Numbered from the stretch's first letter, positions 16,750 to 25,538 are shown. The stretch is DNA of 55,988 nucleotides from ZC4RG42 sp003242425 (GCA_937907425.1 CALCIE010000088.1:1-55988), one strand, 5' to 3'. Notes: generated by a model from the letters alone, not told the origin. A program made the numbers and translations.

Positions 16750-17790
16750 TCAGGCCGCGTCGCGTTGACGGAGGTCGAGCAAACGGCGGGCCGTGTCCAG
16801 GACCGCCTCCGCACGCACGCCTTGCGCGCATTCGTGCAGCGTGGGGCAGACGGCATGCATGCAAGGCCGGCAGGGCGTGTTCTGCCACAGCACGCGATGC
16901 GGGGGATGGTCGAGCGGCTGCCAGCGCCGCACGTCGGCGCCGCAGGAGATCACCACCGCCGGCGTCCGCAACGCGCGCGCGATATGAGAAGTACTTGTGT
17001 CGTTGCAGACGACCAGCCGCGCGTCGCGCAACAGCGCGGCGAAGGCACCGAGGGAAGTCCGGCCCGCGAGGTCGATTGCTGGGCGTCGCATGGCGTCGCG
17101 GACCGCGGCGGTGACTTCCGCTTCTTCCTGCGTGCCGGTCAGCACGATGCCGTAGCCCAGCGCCGCGAGGGCATCGGCCACCGCGGCGAAGCGTTCCGCC
17201 GGCCAGCGGCGTGAAGGCAGCCGCGCGCCGGGATGGATGCAGACATAGGGCTCTTGTGCGAAGGGCAGGTGGCGTGCGAGCAGCGCCGCGGCCTGCCGGC
17301 TTTCCGCGACCGAGATCGGGAATTCCAGATGCGCGCCGCAAGTTTCGATGCCGAGTGCGCGCACGAGCCGCAGATAGTGGTCCGTTTCCGGTTCGCGCGC
17401 ATCCCATTCGAGGAAATGCGCCGGCACGTCGTGAGCGGTCGGACGGAAACCGGCCGTCTCGCGCGCGCCCAGTCGCAGCACGACGGCGTTGGTCAGCTCG
17501 CCGCTGCCGTGCATCTGCAGGGCGAGATCGAAACGGCGTGCACGCGCTTCGGCGTAGAAGGCTTGCAGCGCGTCATCGTTCGCGCGCTGTTCGGGCAGGC
17601 CCGGCAGGCCGGGAAAGACCAGCAGTTCGTCGCAATAGCCGAAGCGCCGTACGAAGTCCTGCGCCCACGGCAGGCCGATCAGCGTGATATGCGCATCCGG
17701 ACGAGCGTGGCGCAGCGCGCGCAATGCGGGCACGGCAACCAACAGGTCGCCGATCTGCAGCGCGCGGAACACGGCGATGCGGGGTGCCAT
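16750..17790 (-). CDS. Glycosyltransferase family 9 (heptosyltransferase-like)
   Basis: A 346-residue GT9 enzyme. The start ATG shares a base with the stop of the radical SAM gene (TGATG), so it is translationally coupled. It has the GT9 N-terminus (IAVFRALQIGDLLVAVPALRALR), the LQMHGSGELTN acceptor region, VCIHPGARLPSRRWPAERFA, and the nucleotide-sugar motif VCNDTSTSHIARALRTPAVV. A Cys-rich tail (CRPCMHAVCPTLHECAQGV) is shared with the second GT9 in this operon. Classical members add heptose from ADP-heptose to LPS core; here the setting points to another glycan. Confidence 0.88.
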   Translation of the reverse strand: MAPRIAVFRALQIGDLLVAVPALRALRHARPDAHITLIGLPWAQDFVRRFGYCDELLVFPGLPGLPEQRANDDALQAFYAEARARRFDLALQMHGSGELTNAVVLRLGARETAGFRPTAHDVPAHFLEWDAREPETDHYLRLVRALGIETCGAHLEFPISVAESRQAAALLARHLPFAQEPYVCIHPGARLPSRRWPAERFAAVADALAALGYGIVLTGTQEEAEVTAAVRDAMRRPAIDLAGRTSLGAFAALLRDARLVVCNDTSTSHIARALRTPAVVISCGADVRRWQPLDHPPHRVLWQNTPCRPCMHAVCPTLHECAQGVRAEAVLDTARRLLDLRQRDAA

Positions 17791-18818
17791 CAGAAGGTCC
17801 GTCGGTAGAGCGAACAGGAACGGCAGATCTCGGGCGGCCGGCCCGAAGCCAGCGCTTCGCGCAAGGCCCGATACGGCTCGCCGTTCCAGACCTCGTGCAC
17901 GCCGCGCTCGAGCATGTTGCCGAGCCGGAAGCGTTCGGGCGTGCTCACCATGCAGCAGGGCAGCGCCTCGCCGCGCCAGGTGAGATAGGCGCCGCGCCGG
18001 GGCCAGTCGCAGCCGCAGGCGACGGGACCGCGCGGTTCGCGGTCGAGCGGCGGCAGACGCAGTTGCACGCCGAGCGTGACAGCGCGCGTGCGCGCTTCGG
18101 CGAAGGCTGCCGAGACGCGCTCGCGGTCTTCGGCGAGCAGGCTTTCCCGCCGCACGAAGCGGCGCATGGGCAGGTAGGGCGTGGGCAGCGCGCTTTCGCC
18201 GAAATCGTGGCTGAGGTGCTGCACGAAAACGGAATCCACGCCGTGCGCGAAAGCGAGCGCGACGATGTCGGCGAGCTCGTGCAGGTTTCTGCGCATCGCC
18301 ACCGTGACGATGCGCAGATGCGGCGTCGCGCTCTGTGCCCGCTGCCTGGCTTCGACGATGCGGGCGAGATTGCGCACCACCTTGGCGAAGGAAGCGCCGT
18401 GACGGATCGACTCGTAGGTCGCCGCACTGGCGCCGTCCAGCGAAACGTGCAGACTGTGCAGCCCGCTCGTCACGCATTCCTGCGCGCGCGCCTCGGTGAG
18501 CAGGGTGAGGTTGCTGTTGGTGGAGACCTTGATGCCGCGTTCGCTCGCGTGCCGCACCATGTCGAAAAAGCGCGGATGCATGAGCGGTTCGCCCAGGCCC
18601 TGCAGATGCAGTTCCTCGACGGGTTCGAACTGTTCGAGCAGGCGCACGTAGTCGTCGAAGGGAAGCTGCGCCGGCGCGCCGTCGGCCGGCACGTCGGCGC
18701 GGTACTGGATCGCGCACATCGCGCAGCGCAGATTGCATTGCCCCACCGGCTCGATCTGTACGAAACGCGGCAGCGGCGCTTCATCGGACACGTTTTGCAA
18801 GGCCGTCTGCGCGCTCAT
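17790..18818 (-). CDS. Radical SAM/SPASM enzyme
   Basis: A 342-residue radical SAM protein. The [4Fe-4S] motif CxxxCxxC is at Cys28, Cys32 and Cys35 (CNLRCAMC). HLQGLGEPLMHP and VSTNSNLTLL are further core motifs. The C-terminal part has clustered cysteines (CGCDWP, PCC, CRSC), a SPASM-type region for auxiliary Fe-S clusters. Family members oxidise or epimerise peptides, sugars and aminoglycosides through a 5'-deoxyadenosyl radical. In this operon the likely substrate is a sugar or sugar nucleotide, which is inference. It overlaps the genes on both sides (ATGA and TGATG). Confidence 0.88.
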   Translation of the reverse strand: MSAQTALQNVSDEAPLPRFVQIEPVGQCNLRCAMCAIQYRADVPADGAPAQLPFDDYVRLLEQFEPVEELHLQGLGEPLMHPRFFDMVRHASERGIKVSTNSNLTLLTEARAQECVTSGLHSLHVSLDGASAATYESIRHGASFAKVVRNLARIVEARQRAQSATPHLRIVTVAMRRNLHELADIVALAFAHGVDSVFVQHLSHDFGESALPTPYLPMRRFVRRESLLAEDRERVSAAFAEARTRAVTLGVQLRLPPLDREPRGPVACGCDWPRRGAYLTWRGEALPCCMVSTPERFRLGNMLERGVHEVWNGEPYRALREALASGRPPEICRSCSLYRRTF

Positions 18819-19801
18819 AAGAACGCCACCTTGAAGCGCAGCGCGCCGGCGACGCGCCAGTACACCGCCAGCGGCGGAATGAGAGCGGAGGTGTAGAGCA
18901 TTTCCGCCACATGCCGAGGATCGCGCGAGGTGTGGCGCAGGCGGTAGGCGGCGAAGCCGAGCGTCCATGCCAGCCAGGTGCCGCCCGCCGCGTGCGCGAG
19001 CGCGTGCCGGCCCGTGAGCAGGCCGCCGACCCCGAGCGCCAGCGCCGCGACGGCGAAGTAATAGCGCCAGGGCGGGCCGGCGGCGATGCGCTCGCGGTAG
19101 AGCAGCGGATGCTTCTTGAACAGCAGCGCATCGAACATCACGTTTTGCTGGATCTTCGCGCTCACGCCCCAGGGCGCCGCGCGTACCGGATGCAGCACCA
19201 GCGCCGCGGGCGCATGCACGACGTGCAGGCCGCCCTCGATCAATGCGAACTGCAGGTCCGAATCCTCGCGCCACGGCCGGCGATAACGTTCGTCGAAACC
19301 GCCCACCCGTTCCAGCGCTTCGCGGCGCACGAAACAGTTGGCGGTGATGAATTCGCCGCGTTCCAGTCCGGCGGTATTACGTTCCCAGTCGGTGGGCTTT
19401 CGCGGCAGCGGCACGCGCGTGCGGCCCGTGACGGCGGCGACGTCGGGTCGCATCGCCTGCAGACCTTCGCGCAGCCAGTCGCGCGAAGGCACGGTGTCGT
19501 CGTCGGTGAAGGCGATCACTGGCGCGCGCGCGACGCGCCAGCCGGCGTTGCGCGCGCCCGCAGGGCCGCCGCGGCGCGTAGTCGAGCGCACATAGCGCAC
19601 GCGTGGACCGTGTGCGTTCACGCGGTCGATGCGCTGCGCCAGCCGGCGCGTCTCCTCCGAATGGCCGTCGTCGGCGACGACGATCTCGTAGGCCGTGCCC
19701 GGCAGCTTCTGGCGGATCAGTGCGAGCAGGCAACGATGCAGCAGCGCCGGCCGGCCGCAGGTCGGCACCACGACGCTGACGAGCGGTGCGGTGCCGTTCA
19801 T
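18815..19801 (-). CDS. Glycosyltransferase family 2 with C-terminal membrane segments
   Basis: A 328-residue GT-A enzyme. The ATG at 19801 overlaps the preceding stop (ATGA). VSVVVPTCGRPALLHRCLLAL opens the catalytic domain, VVADDGHSEET and TDDDTVPS supply the Asp residues for nucleotide sugar and metal, and RPWREDSDLQFAL is the ED motif near the base. The last ~100 residues hold two or three hydrophobic segments (YYFAVAALALGVGGLLTG, WLAWTLGFAAYRL), so it is probably anchored in the inner membrane and acts on a lipid-linked acceptor. Confidence 0.88.
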   Translation of the reverse strand: MNGTAPLVSVVVPTCGRPALLHRCLLALIRQKLPGTAYEIVVADDGHSEETRRLAQRIDRVNAHGPRVRYVRSTTRRGGPAGARNAGWRVARAPVIAFTDDDTVPSRDWLREGLQAMRPDVAAVTGRTRVPLPRKPTDWERNTAGLERGEFITANCFVRREALERVGGFDERYRRPWREDSDLQFALIEGGLHVVHAPAALVLHPVRAAPWGVSAKIQQNVMFDALLFKKHPLLYRERIAAGPPWRYYFAVAALALGVGGLLTGRHALAHAAGGTWLAWTLGFAAYRLRHTSRDPRHVAEMLYTSALIPPLAVYWRVAGALRFKVAFL

Positions 19802-21567
19802 GCGATCGCCTCGGTTGCGCAAGCGTTGCGCATCGAAGCGCTCTGCGCGGCCGCGTTCTTGGCGAGCAGGAAGGAACCGATCACCAGCGCATCGAGCGGC
19901 GTGCTGTAGAAGGCTTCGATCGCGTCGCGCGGCGAGCACACGATCGGCTGGCCGCGGCTGTTGAAGGAGGTGTTGACGAGCACCGGCACGCCGGTGAGCC
20001 GCTCGAAAGCCTGCAGCAGCGCGCGATAGCGCGGTTGCGCATGACGGTCCACGGTCTGCACGCGCGCGGTGCGATCGGCATGGACCGCGGCGGGAATGCG
20101 CGCGGCTGCGCCCTCGCTCACGTCGTACACGAACAGCATGAAGGGCGCGTCATCGCTTATCCCCGGTTCGCGCATGAACCACTCGTCGAACCGTTCCGCA
20201 AGCACCGCGGGCGCGACCGGCCGGAAGTCCTCGCGGTCCTTGAGCTCGTTGAGGCGCGCCTTCATCGCGGGATCGATGGGCGAGGCGAGGATGGAGCGTG
20301 CACCCAGCGCACGCGGGCCGAATTCCATACGGCCCTGGAACCAGCCGACGACGCAATTGCGAGCCAGCAGCTCAGCCGTTTCACCGGCCACATCGTCCAG
20401 ACGCCGGTAGGGCAGCTTGCTCCATTGCAGGAAGCGCTCGATCTCCTCGTCGTCGTAGCCCGGGCCGTAATAGGCGTGGCGCATCTGCCAGTCGCGCCGG
20501 CCGCGTTCGCGGTAGTCGATCCAGAGCGCCGCGCCGAGCGCCGTGCCGGCGTCGCCCGCGGCCGGCTGCACCCAGACCTCGTCGAACAGGCGAGCGTCGC
20601 GGATGCGCGCGTTCATCACGCAGTTGAGAGCTACGCCGCCCGCCATGGCGAGACGCCGTTCACCGCTCGCGCGACACAGCCAGGCGGCGAGCTTCAGCGC
20701 GCTTTCCTCCAGCACCTTCTGCAGCGACGCGGCGATATCGAAATGACGCGCTTCGAAGGGCGCGTCGCGTTGACGTGGCGGACCGAAGCGGCGTTCCAGG
20801 TCGGGGCCGAGGATGCGGTAGCCGCCGTCCTCGTCCACGCGCACGATTTCGCGGAAGGCGTCGAGATGGCACGGCGTGCCGTAGGAGGCGAGCGCCATGA
20901 CCTTGTATTCGTCGGAGGAATGCAGGAAGCCCAGATACTGCGTGACCGCTTCGTACAGCAGACCGAGCGAATGCGGGACGTCGATCTGCTTGAGCCGCGT
21001 GAGTTCGCCGTGACGCCATACGCAATGGGTCGTCGTTGCTCGCTCGCCGCGTCCGTCGAGCGTGAGCACCGCGCAGGTGTCGAAAGGCGCGGCGAGAAAG
21101 GCGCTCGCCTCGTGCGCGAGATGATGCTCGACATGGTGCCAGCGGTAATGCGGGCGACGGCCGGGCGGATCGAAACGCCGGCGCAGATGATGGGGCGCGC
21201 CGCCGGCGAGCTGGCGCGGCGCGTTCGTTACATAAAGATAGAAGAGGTCGTCCCAGGGGCCCTTGTCCGCGCGTGTCGTCGCCGAAGGCTGCTGCGCGAA
21301 GACGATATCGCCTTGGGGGCGGTCGGGCAGCAGCGCGGGATCGAGGGAATAGGCCACATGGTCCACGTCCGCGAGCGTGATGCCCGCTTCGCGCAGGCAG
21401 TAGTCGATCGCGCCGTAAGGCAGCTCCCAGGTGCTGAAGGGCACGGGCCGCTTGGCGTGCTTGATACGGCTGAAGCGTTCCTCTTCGGCGGCGGCGATCA
21501 CCCGTCCGTCGTGCACGAGGCAGGCGGCGCTGTCATGAAAGGCGGCGTTGATCCCTAGCGTGTACAA
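19798..21567 (-). CDS. O-carbamoyltransferase (NodU/CmcH/TobZ family)
   Basis: A 589-residue enzyme that carbamoylates a hydroxyl group using carbamoyl phosphate and ATP. I place the start at TTG 21567: AGGAGG lies 7 nt upstream and the protein then begins at the conserved YTLGINAAFHDSAACL. The Kae1-like N-terminal domain has DGRVIAAAEEERFSR and the metal site HHVEHHLAHEASAF; GGVALNCVMN follows. The C-terminal domain contains GRMEFGPRALGARSILASP. NodU and TobZ modify a Nod factor and tobramycin, so here a sugar in the glycan is the probable target. ATGA overlap with the GT2 gene. Confidence 0.92.
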   Translation of the reverse strand: MYTLGINAAFHDSAACLVHDGRVIAAAEEERFSRIKHAKRPVPFSTWELPYGAIDYCLREAGITLADVDHVAYSLDPALLPDRPQGDIVFAQQPSATTRADKGPWDDLFYLYVTNAPRQLAGGAPHHLRRRFDPPGRRPHYRWHHVEHHLAHEASAFLAAPFDTCAVLTLDGRGERATTTHCVWRHGELTRLKQIDVPHSLGLLYEAVTQYLGFLHSSDEYKVMALASYGTPCHLDAFREIVRVDEDGGYRILGPDLERRFGPPRQRDAPFEARHFDIAASLQKVLEESALKLAAWLCRASGERRLAMAGGVALNCVMNARIRDARLFDEVWVQPAAGDAGTALGAALWIDYRERGRRDWQMRHAYYGPGYDDEEIERFLQWSKLPYRRLDDVAGETAELLARNCVVGWFQGRMEFGPRALGARSILASPIDPAMKARLNELKDREDFRPVAPAVLAERFDEWFMREPGISDDAPFMLFVYDVSEGAAARIPAAVHADRTARVQTVDRHAQPRYRALLQAFERLTGVPVLVNTSFNSRGQPIVCSPRDAIEAFYSTPLDALVIGSFLLAKNAAAQSASMRNACATEAIA

Positions 21568-22742
21568 AGCCGTTCCTCCTGCCGCGGACGGCGGTTGTCG
21601 AAAACGCACGCCTCGGCTGTCACCGCGCGAGACGGGCCGCGCGTTTCCTCCAGCAGTTCGAGCGCCGCCCGTGCAACGTCCTCCGGGCGGACGCCGCGCA
21701 GGCAGTCGTGATGGCCGCTGACGCAGACGCTGCGGTAGCACCAGCGGCACGGCACGTCGTGCGTCAGGACACGATGCGGCACCTGCCAGGGCGTGTGTTG
21801 CGGGTTGGTGAGGGCGTAGAGCACCACGGTCGGTGTGCCGAGCGCCGCGGCGATGTGCGTGGGGCCGGTGTTGTTGGCGACGAGCAGGGCGGCACGCGCG
21901 AGCACGCAGGCGAGCTCGCCGATGCTCAAGGTGCCGGCAAGCCCCACCGCGCCCGGCAGTTGCGCGACCAGCTCCTCGATCAGCGTGCGCTCCGCGGCAC
22001 TGCCTGTGACGAGCACGGGCCGGTGTCGCACGTGCGCGAACCGTCGCAATGCGGCGGCGTATTGCGCGATCGGATAGCGGCGTGAGGCTGCGCTCGCACC
22101 GGGGTGCACGACGATCCAGCCGCGCTCGGCATCGACGCCAGCCGCATGCAATATCCGCAAGGCGCGCGCATCGTCCTCGGCACGCAGCCGGAACGCCATG
22201 CGCGTGTCCCCAGTGCGTGCACCGACGCTCGCCACGAGCTCGAGCTGGCGCACGACCTCGTGGCGCAACAGCGGCTCGGGTTCGCGCTCCGGTTCCCAGT
22301 CGCTGAGCAGGTGATAGGGATTCTCGCGGCTGTAGGCGAGACGCAGCGGAATGCCGGCCTGCCAGCACAGCATGGCCGCAGGCAGCGCGCTCTGGCTGTA
22401 CACGGTGAAGATCACCGCCGCGTCGTAGCGTCCCGCGCGCAAGGTGGAGAGCAGGGTTTCGAACGCCGCGGGTTCGGGCGGATGCGGATACTTGACCCAA
22501 GGCGCCTCGTAGACGAGCACATGATCGATGTCCGGCACATGCCGCGCGGCCGGTGCGCCGGCGGGCGAGGCGAGCAGCGTGAGCTCGCGTCCGGTCCCAG
22601 CGGCTTTCAGTGCGCGCAGGGCGGGGGTGGTCATCAGCACGTCGCCCAGCGCGTCGAGCCGCACGCAAAGGATGCGCCGTGCGGCAGCCCATGCCTCTCG
22701 CGCGCTGTGCACCGGCGGCGGCAGGGCGTGGCTGCGCATCAT
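21555..22742 (-). CDS. Glycosyltransferase family 9 (heptosyltransferase-like)
   Basis: A 395-residue GT9 enzyme starting at ATG 22742, which overlaps the upstream stop; a second Met follows at once. Motifs: RILCVRLDALGDVLMTTPALRALK, the domain-linking VHPGASAASRRYP, and the donor-site VANNTGPTHIAAALGTPTVVLY. A Cys-rich tail (PCRWCYRSVCVSGHHDC) resembles that of the other GT9 in the operon. The gene ends 13 nt inside the carbamoyltransferase gene. With the upstream heptose-phosphatase-like gene it supports incorporation of a heptose. Confidence 0.9.
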   Translation of the reverse strand: MMRSHALPPPVHSAREAWAAARRILCVRLDALGDVLMTTPALRALKAAGTGRELTLLASPAGAPAARHVPDIDHVLVYEAPWVKYPHPPEPAAFETLLSTLRAGRYDAAVIFTVYSQSALPAAMLCWQAGIPLRLAYSRENPYHLLSDWEPEREPEPLLRHEVVRQLELVASVGARTGDTRMAFRLRAEDDARALRILHAAGVDAERGWIVVHPGASAASRRYPIAQYAAALRRFAHVRHRPVLVTGSAAERTLIEELVAQLPGAVGLAGTLSIGELACVLARAALLVANNTGPTHIAAALGTPTVVLYALTNPQHTPWQVPHRVLTHDVPCRWCYRSVCVSGHHDCLRGVRPEDVARAALELLEETRGPSRAVTAEACVFDNRRPRQEERLCTR

Positions 22743-23296
22743 GTGCTCGCCAGGATGTAGTGCGAGGCCGCGTCCAGATCGCGGGCGTAGAACTCCGGCG
22801 CGCGCAGCGGCGATTCGTGCCACTCGGTCTCCGAGCCGACGTCGAGCATGATGGCGCGGCAGCCGGCGCGATGACCGGCTTCGACGTCGTCGAGGATGTC
22901 GCCGATCATCCAGGACCGGGCGAGATCGATGTTGCGTTCGCGCGCGGCGCGTTCCAGCATGCCGGGCTTGGGCTTGCGGCAATCGCACTCGACCGCATAA
23001 GCGGGTACCGCGCCCTGCGGATGGTGCGGGCAGTAATAGAACGCCGCGAGATCGACGCCGGCGTGCGCGAGCGTCTTGCGCAAGTGCAGCCACAGCCGCT
23101 CCAGCCGGCGTTCGGCGAAACGGCCGAGGGCGACGCCGGCCTGATTGCTCACCAGGACGAGCTCGAAACCCGCTGCCTGCAGGCGGCGCAGCGCGTCCAC
23201 GGCCTCCTCGCGCAATTGCACGTGCGCCGGATCGGTGTTGTAGGGCACGTCCTTCACCAGCGTGCCGTCCTTGTCGATGAAAACCGCCGCTTTCAT
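22739..23296 (-). CDS. D,D-heptose 1,7-bisphosphate phosphatase-like HAD enzyme (GmhB-like)
   Basis: A 185-residue HAD phosphatase. Motif I is FIDKDGTLVKDV (nucleophile Asp and acid/base Asp), motif II VSNQAG, and motif IV IGDILDDVEAG. The zinc-binding insertion C-x-H...C-x-C (CPHHPQGAVPAYAVECDCRKP) is typical of GmhB, which makes heptose 1-phosphate on the way to ADP- or GDP-heptose. Histidinol-phosphatase relatives share the motifs, but the operon context favours heptose. The other heptose genes (gmhA, hldE, hldD) are not in the window, so the pathway would depend on copies elsewhere. Confidence 0.88.
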   Translation of the reverse strand: MKAAVFIDKDGTLVKDVPYNTDPAHVQLREEAVDALRRLQAAGFELVLVSNQAGVALGRFAERRLERLWLHLRKTLAHAGVDLAAFYYCPHHPQGAVPAYAVECDCRKPKPGMLERAARERNIDLARSWMIGDILDDVEAGHRAGCRAIMLDVGSETEWHESPLRAPEFYARDLDAASHYILAST

Positions 23297-23306
23297 GCGC
23301 GCGCTC

Positions 23307-24032
23307 CTACGGCCACGAGGTTTCGCGCATGGGCAGGATCATCACTTCCGGAATCACTGTGCAGCCGCCGACGCTCAGGATGCCGACGATCGCATCGGCG
23401 ACATCGGCAGGTTCCTGCAGCACTGCCGGATCGATGTCGGGGAAGCGGTCGAGCAGGAAGGGCGTGCGCATGCCGCCCGCGATCACCGCCGTCACCTTGA
23501 TGCCGTACGGACGCAGCTCCGCGTGCAGCGCGTAGGACAGGCCGAGCAGCCCCCATTTGCTGGCGTGATAGGCGGAAGCGTTGGGCCACGCGCGTTTGGC
23601 CGCGGTCGAGGCGATGTTGACGATGTGGCCGCTGCCGCGTTCGCGCATCTGCGCGGCGGCGAACTTCGACAGCAGGAAGGGACCGCGCAGATTCGTCTGC
23701 AGCACGCGATCGAAATCCCCGACGTCGAGCTCGTCGATCGGCAGCGTGACGTCGATGCCGGCATTGTTGACGACGATGTCGAGCGCACCGTGACGTTCGC
23801 CGATGTCGCGTACCATCGCCTCGACCCGGGCGCGATCGCCGACGTCGGCGGCATATGCCCACGCCGTGCCGCCCTGGTCGCGGATGCGCGCGCACGTCTC
23901 CCGCGCGGGCTCGAGGCGCAGATCGGCGACGACGACTCCGGCGCCGGCGCGCGCGAGCCGTTCACACAGCGCCGCGCCCAGTCCGCTCGCACCGCCGGTG
24001 ACGAGCGCGAGCCTGTTTTCGAGAGGGTTCAT
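23307..24032 (-). CDS. Short-chain dehydrogenase/reductase
   Basis: A 241-residue classical SDR. The NAD(P) motif is TGGASGLG near the N-terminus, followed by NNAG (VVNNAGIDVTLP) and the catalytic Ser and Tyr-x3-Lys (NIASTAAKRAWPNASAYHASK). Asp after the second strand (VVVADLRLEPAR) suggests NAD preference. It ends with VIPEVMILPMRETSWP, a tail common in this group. The substrate is unknown; in this operon a sugar or lipid carbonyl is possible. The ATG overlaps the preceding glycosyltransferase stop. Confidence 0.87.
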   Translation of the reverse strand: MNPLENRLALVTGGASGLGAALCERLARAGAGVVVADLRLEPARETCARIRDQGGTAWAYAADVGDRARVEAMVRDIGERHGALDIVVNNAGIDVTLPIDELDVGDFDRVLQTNLRGPFLLSKFAAAQMRERGSGHIVNIASTAAKRAWPNASAYHASKWGLLGLSYALHAELRPYGIKVTAVIAGGMRTPFLLDRFPDIDPAVLQEPADVADAIVGILSVGGCTVIPEVMILPMRETSWP

Positions 24033-25303
24033 AACGTGGCAAGACTTTCATTGGCGGCGGAGAGTTCGCGCATCGGGGCGTCCCGTAACGCCGAGGCATA
24101 GACTTCGAGAATCTGCTGCGCGATCTTTTTCCAGGTGTAATGCGTGCGTACGTGGCGTACGCCGGCACGGCCGAAGGCGCGGGCGAGCTCGGGATTGCGA
24201 TGGAAACGCGCGAGCCGTTCGGCAAGCGCGGCCGGATCGTTGGGCGGCACCAGGAACCCCGTCACTTCATCCAGCACGGTGTGCCGGATGCCGCCCACCG
24301 CGGAACCGATCACCGGCGTGCCGCAGGCCATGGCCTCCAGCGGCGTGATGCCGAAAGGCTCGTACCACGGCGTGGTGACGAACACGTCCGCGGCGGAGTA
24401 ATAGTGACGCAGCATGTGGCGCGGACGCTGGCCGACGAACGTGACGCGTTCGCGCACGCCTTCATGCTCGGCGATGGCGGCAAGCCGGCTGATCTCGGGC
24501 GTGACGAGCGGATCGGGATCGACAGATTCGCCCCCAACCACCAGCAGCCGAGCGCGGATGCCGTGCAGCCGTTCCAGGCAGGCGACGGCGCGGATGACAT
24601 TGTCGACGCCTTTGCGGGGCACGAGACGGCCCAGTTGCAGGACGACGAATTCGTCCTCGCGCAAACCGAGCGCGACGCGCGCACTGCGGCCGCTCGTGCT
24701 CAGTTCGCGGGTATCGACGCCGCAGCCGACCACGTCGATCTTGTCCGGGTCTGCGCCGTAGAGGCTCAGCAGATCCTCGCGATCCTGCGGGCATTCGGCG
24801 ACGATGCGGTCGGCCAGCCCGACGAGCCGTTCCTCGATCGCCGTACGGGCGGCGGGAAAGCGGTCCGCATCCTTCTGATGACGCTGCCGCACCTTACCCA
24901 GCGCATGGAAAGTGATGACGAAGGGAATGTTCAGGACTTCCTTGAGCCGTGCGGCGACGATGCCGGACATGAAGAAATTCGCGTGCACGATGTCGTAGCG
25001 CCGCACCGGTGCGGCGCAGTAGTCCAGCGTGCGCAACGCGAACTCCCGGATGTGAGGCAGCAGCTCTTCCTTGGGAACATGGCGGCGCGGGCCTGCGGGA
25101 ATGTGCAGCACGCGTACGCCGCGGTCGAATTGCACGATTCCCGGCAACGCCTCGTCGTCCCGGCGCGTGAACACGTCCACCCGATGCCCTGCGCGCGCGA
25201 GTTGGCGCGCGATGTTTGCGACGTAGACGTTCTGTCCGCCGCTGTCCACGCCGCCCAGCGTCGCCAGCGGGGAGGCGTGTTCACTGATCAGTGCGATTTT
25301 CAT
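24029..25303 (-). CDS. Glycosyltransferase family 4, sucrose-phosphate-synthase-like
   Basis: A 424-residue GT4 enzyme that heads the glycan operon. From MKIALISEHASPLA it contains GGVDSGGQNVYVANIARQL, the sugar-binding Gly-rich loop typical of sucrose-phosphate synthase-like GT4 enzymes and of MshA-like transferases. Later motifs are LGRLVPRKGVDNVIRA (phosphate-binding Arg and Lys) and TPWYEPFGITPLEAMACGTPVIG (donor-site Glu). The donor is probably a UDP- or GDP-sugar. The ribosome binding site is weak. A sigma-54-like promoter at 25339-25355 lies just upstream, and a sigma-54 activator gene is divergent. Confidence 0.9.
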   Translation of the reverse strand: MKIALISEHASPLATLGGVDSGGQNVYVANIARQLARAGHRVDVFTRRDDEALPGIVQFDRGVRVLHIPAGPRRHVPKEELLPHIREFALRTLDYCAAPVRRYDIVHANFFMSGIVAARLKEVLNIPFVITFHALGKVRQRHQKDADRFPAARTAIEERLVGLADRIVAECPQDREDLLSLYGADPDKIDVVGCGVDTRELSTSGRSARVALGLREDEFVVLQLGRLVPRKGVDNVIRAVACLERLHGIRARLLVVGGESVDPDPLVTPEISRLAAIAEHEGVRERVTFVGQRPRHMLRHYYSAADVFVTTPWYEPFGITPLEAMACGTPVIGSAVGGIRHTVLDEVTGFLVPPNDPAALAERLARFHRNPELARAFGRAGVRHVRTHYTWKKIAQQILEVYASALRDAPMRELSAANESLATL

Positions 25304-25338
25304 CGGCGGAGCGGGGAGGGCTGCAAATGTCACAGAAG

Positions 25339-25355
25339 CTGCAAGCCGCATGCCC
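25339..25355 (-). promoter_or_regulatory. Candidate sigma-54 promoter of the glycan operon
   Basis: On the minus strand GGGCAT-N5-TTGCAG has a full TTGCA and the conserved GG-N10-GC; the base after the -24 box is G, as in the consensus. Its -12 GC is 38 nt from the ATG at 25303. The divergent activator gene is of the type that works with sigma-54. Confidence 0.55.
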
Positions 25356-25422
25356 CGGGCTGTCCGGATCTTCAAGCGCGTAGAAGTTCAGCGCCGGCGC
25401 CTTCGAGCCTCCTGTCGCGCAC

Positions 25423-25440
25423 GTGTCGCCGCGCGGTGAC
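25423..25440. promoter_or_regulatory. 18-bp near-palindrome, possible activator binding site
   Basis: GTGTCGCCGCGGTGACAC is palindromic at 16 of 18 positions. TGTCGC occurs twice 11 bp apart (25413 and 25424), i.e. on the same DNA face. The palindrome lies about 70 bp upstream of the sigma-54-like -24 box at 25355-25350, a usual distance for an enhancer site of an NtrC-type protein. Confidence 0.5.
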
Positions 25441-25538
25441 ACTTGCCGGCGATCGAAATGCGGTGCATCGTTCAAGCGGCTTGAAGTTCGGCTCGCGTCC
25501 GACCGGCGTAAAGGCGCCGGGCCAACGCGCGGCTGCCG

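Noticed and set aside
19786..21558. 590-codon open frame antisense to the carbamoyltransferase gene
   Set aside because: No domain and shadow composition; the opposite strand has a family-complete protein.
13527..25303. The glycan operon as an LPS core cluster
   Set aside because: Two GT9 enzymes and a GmhB-like gene suggest it, but waa neighbours, ligase and Kdo genes are absent, while carbamoyltransferase and radical SAM genes are not LPS core genes.
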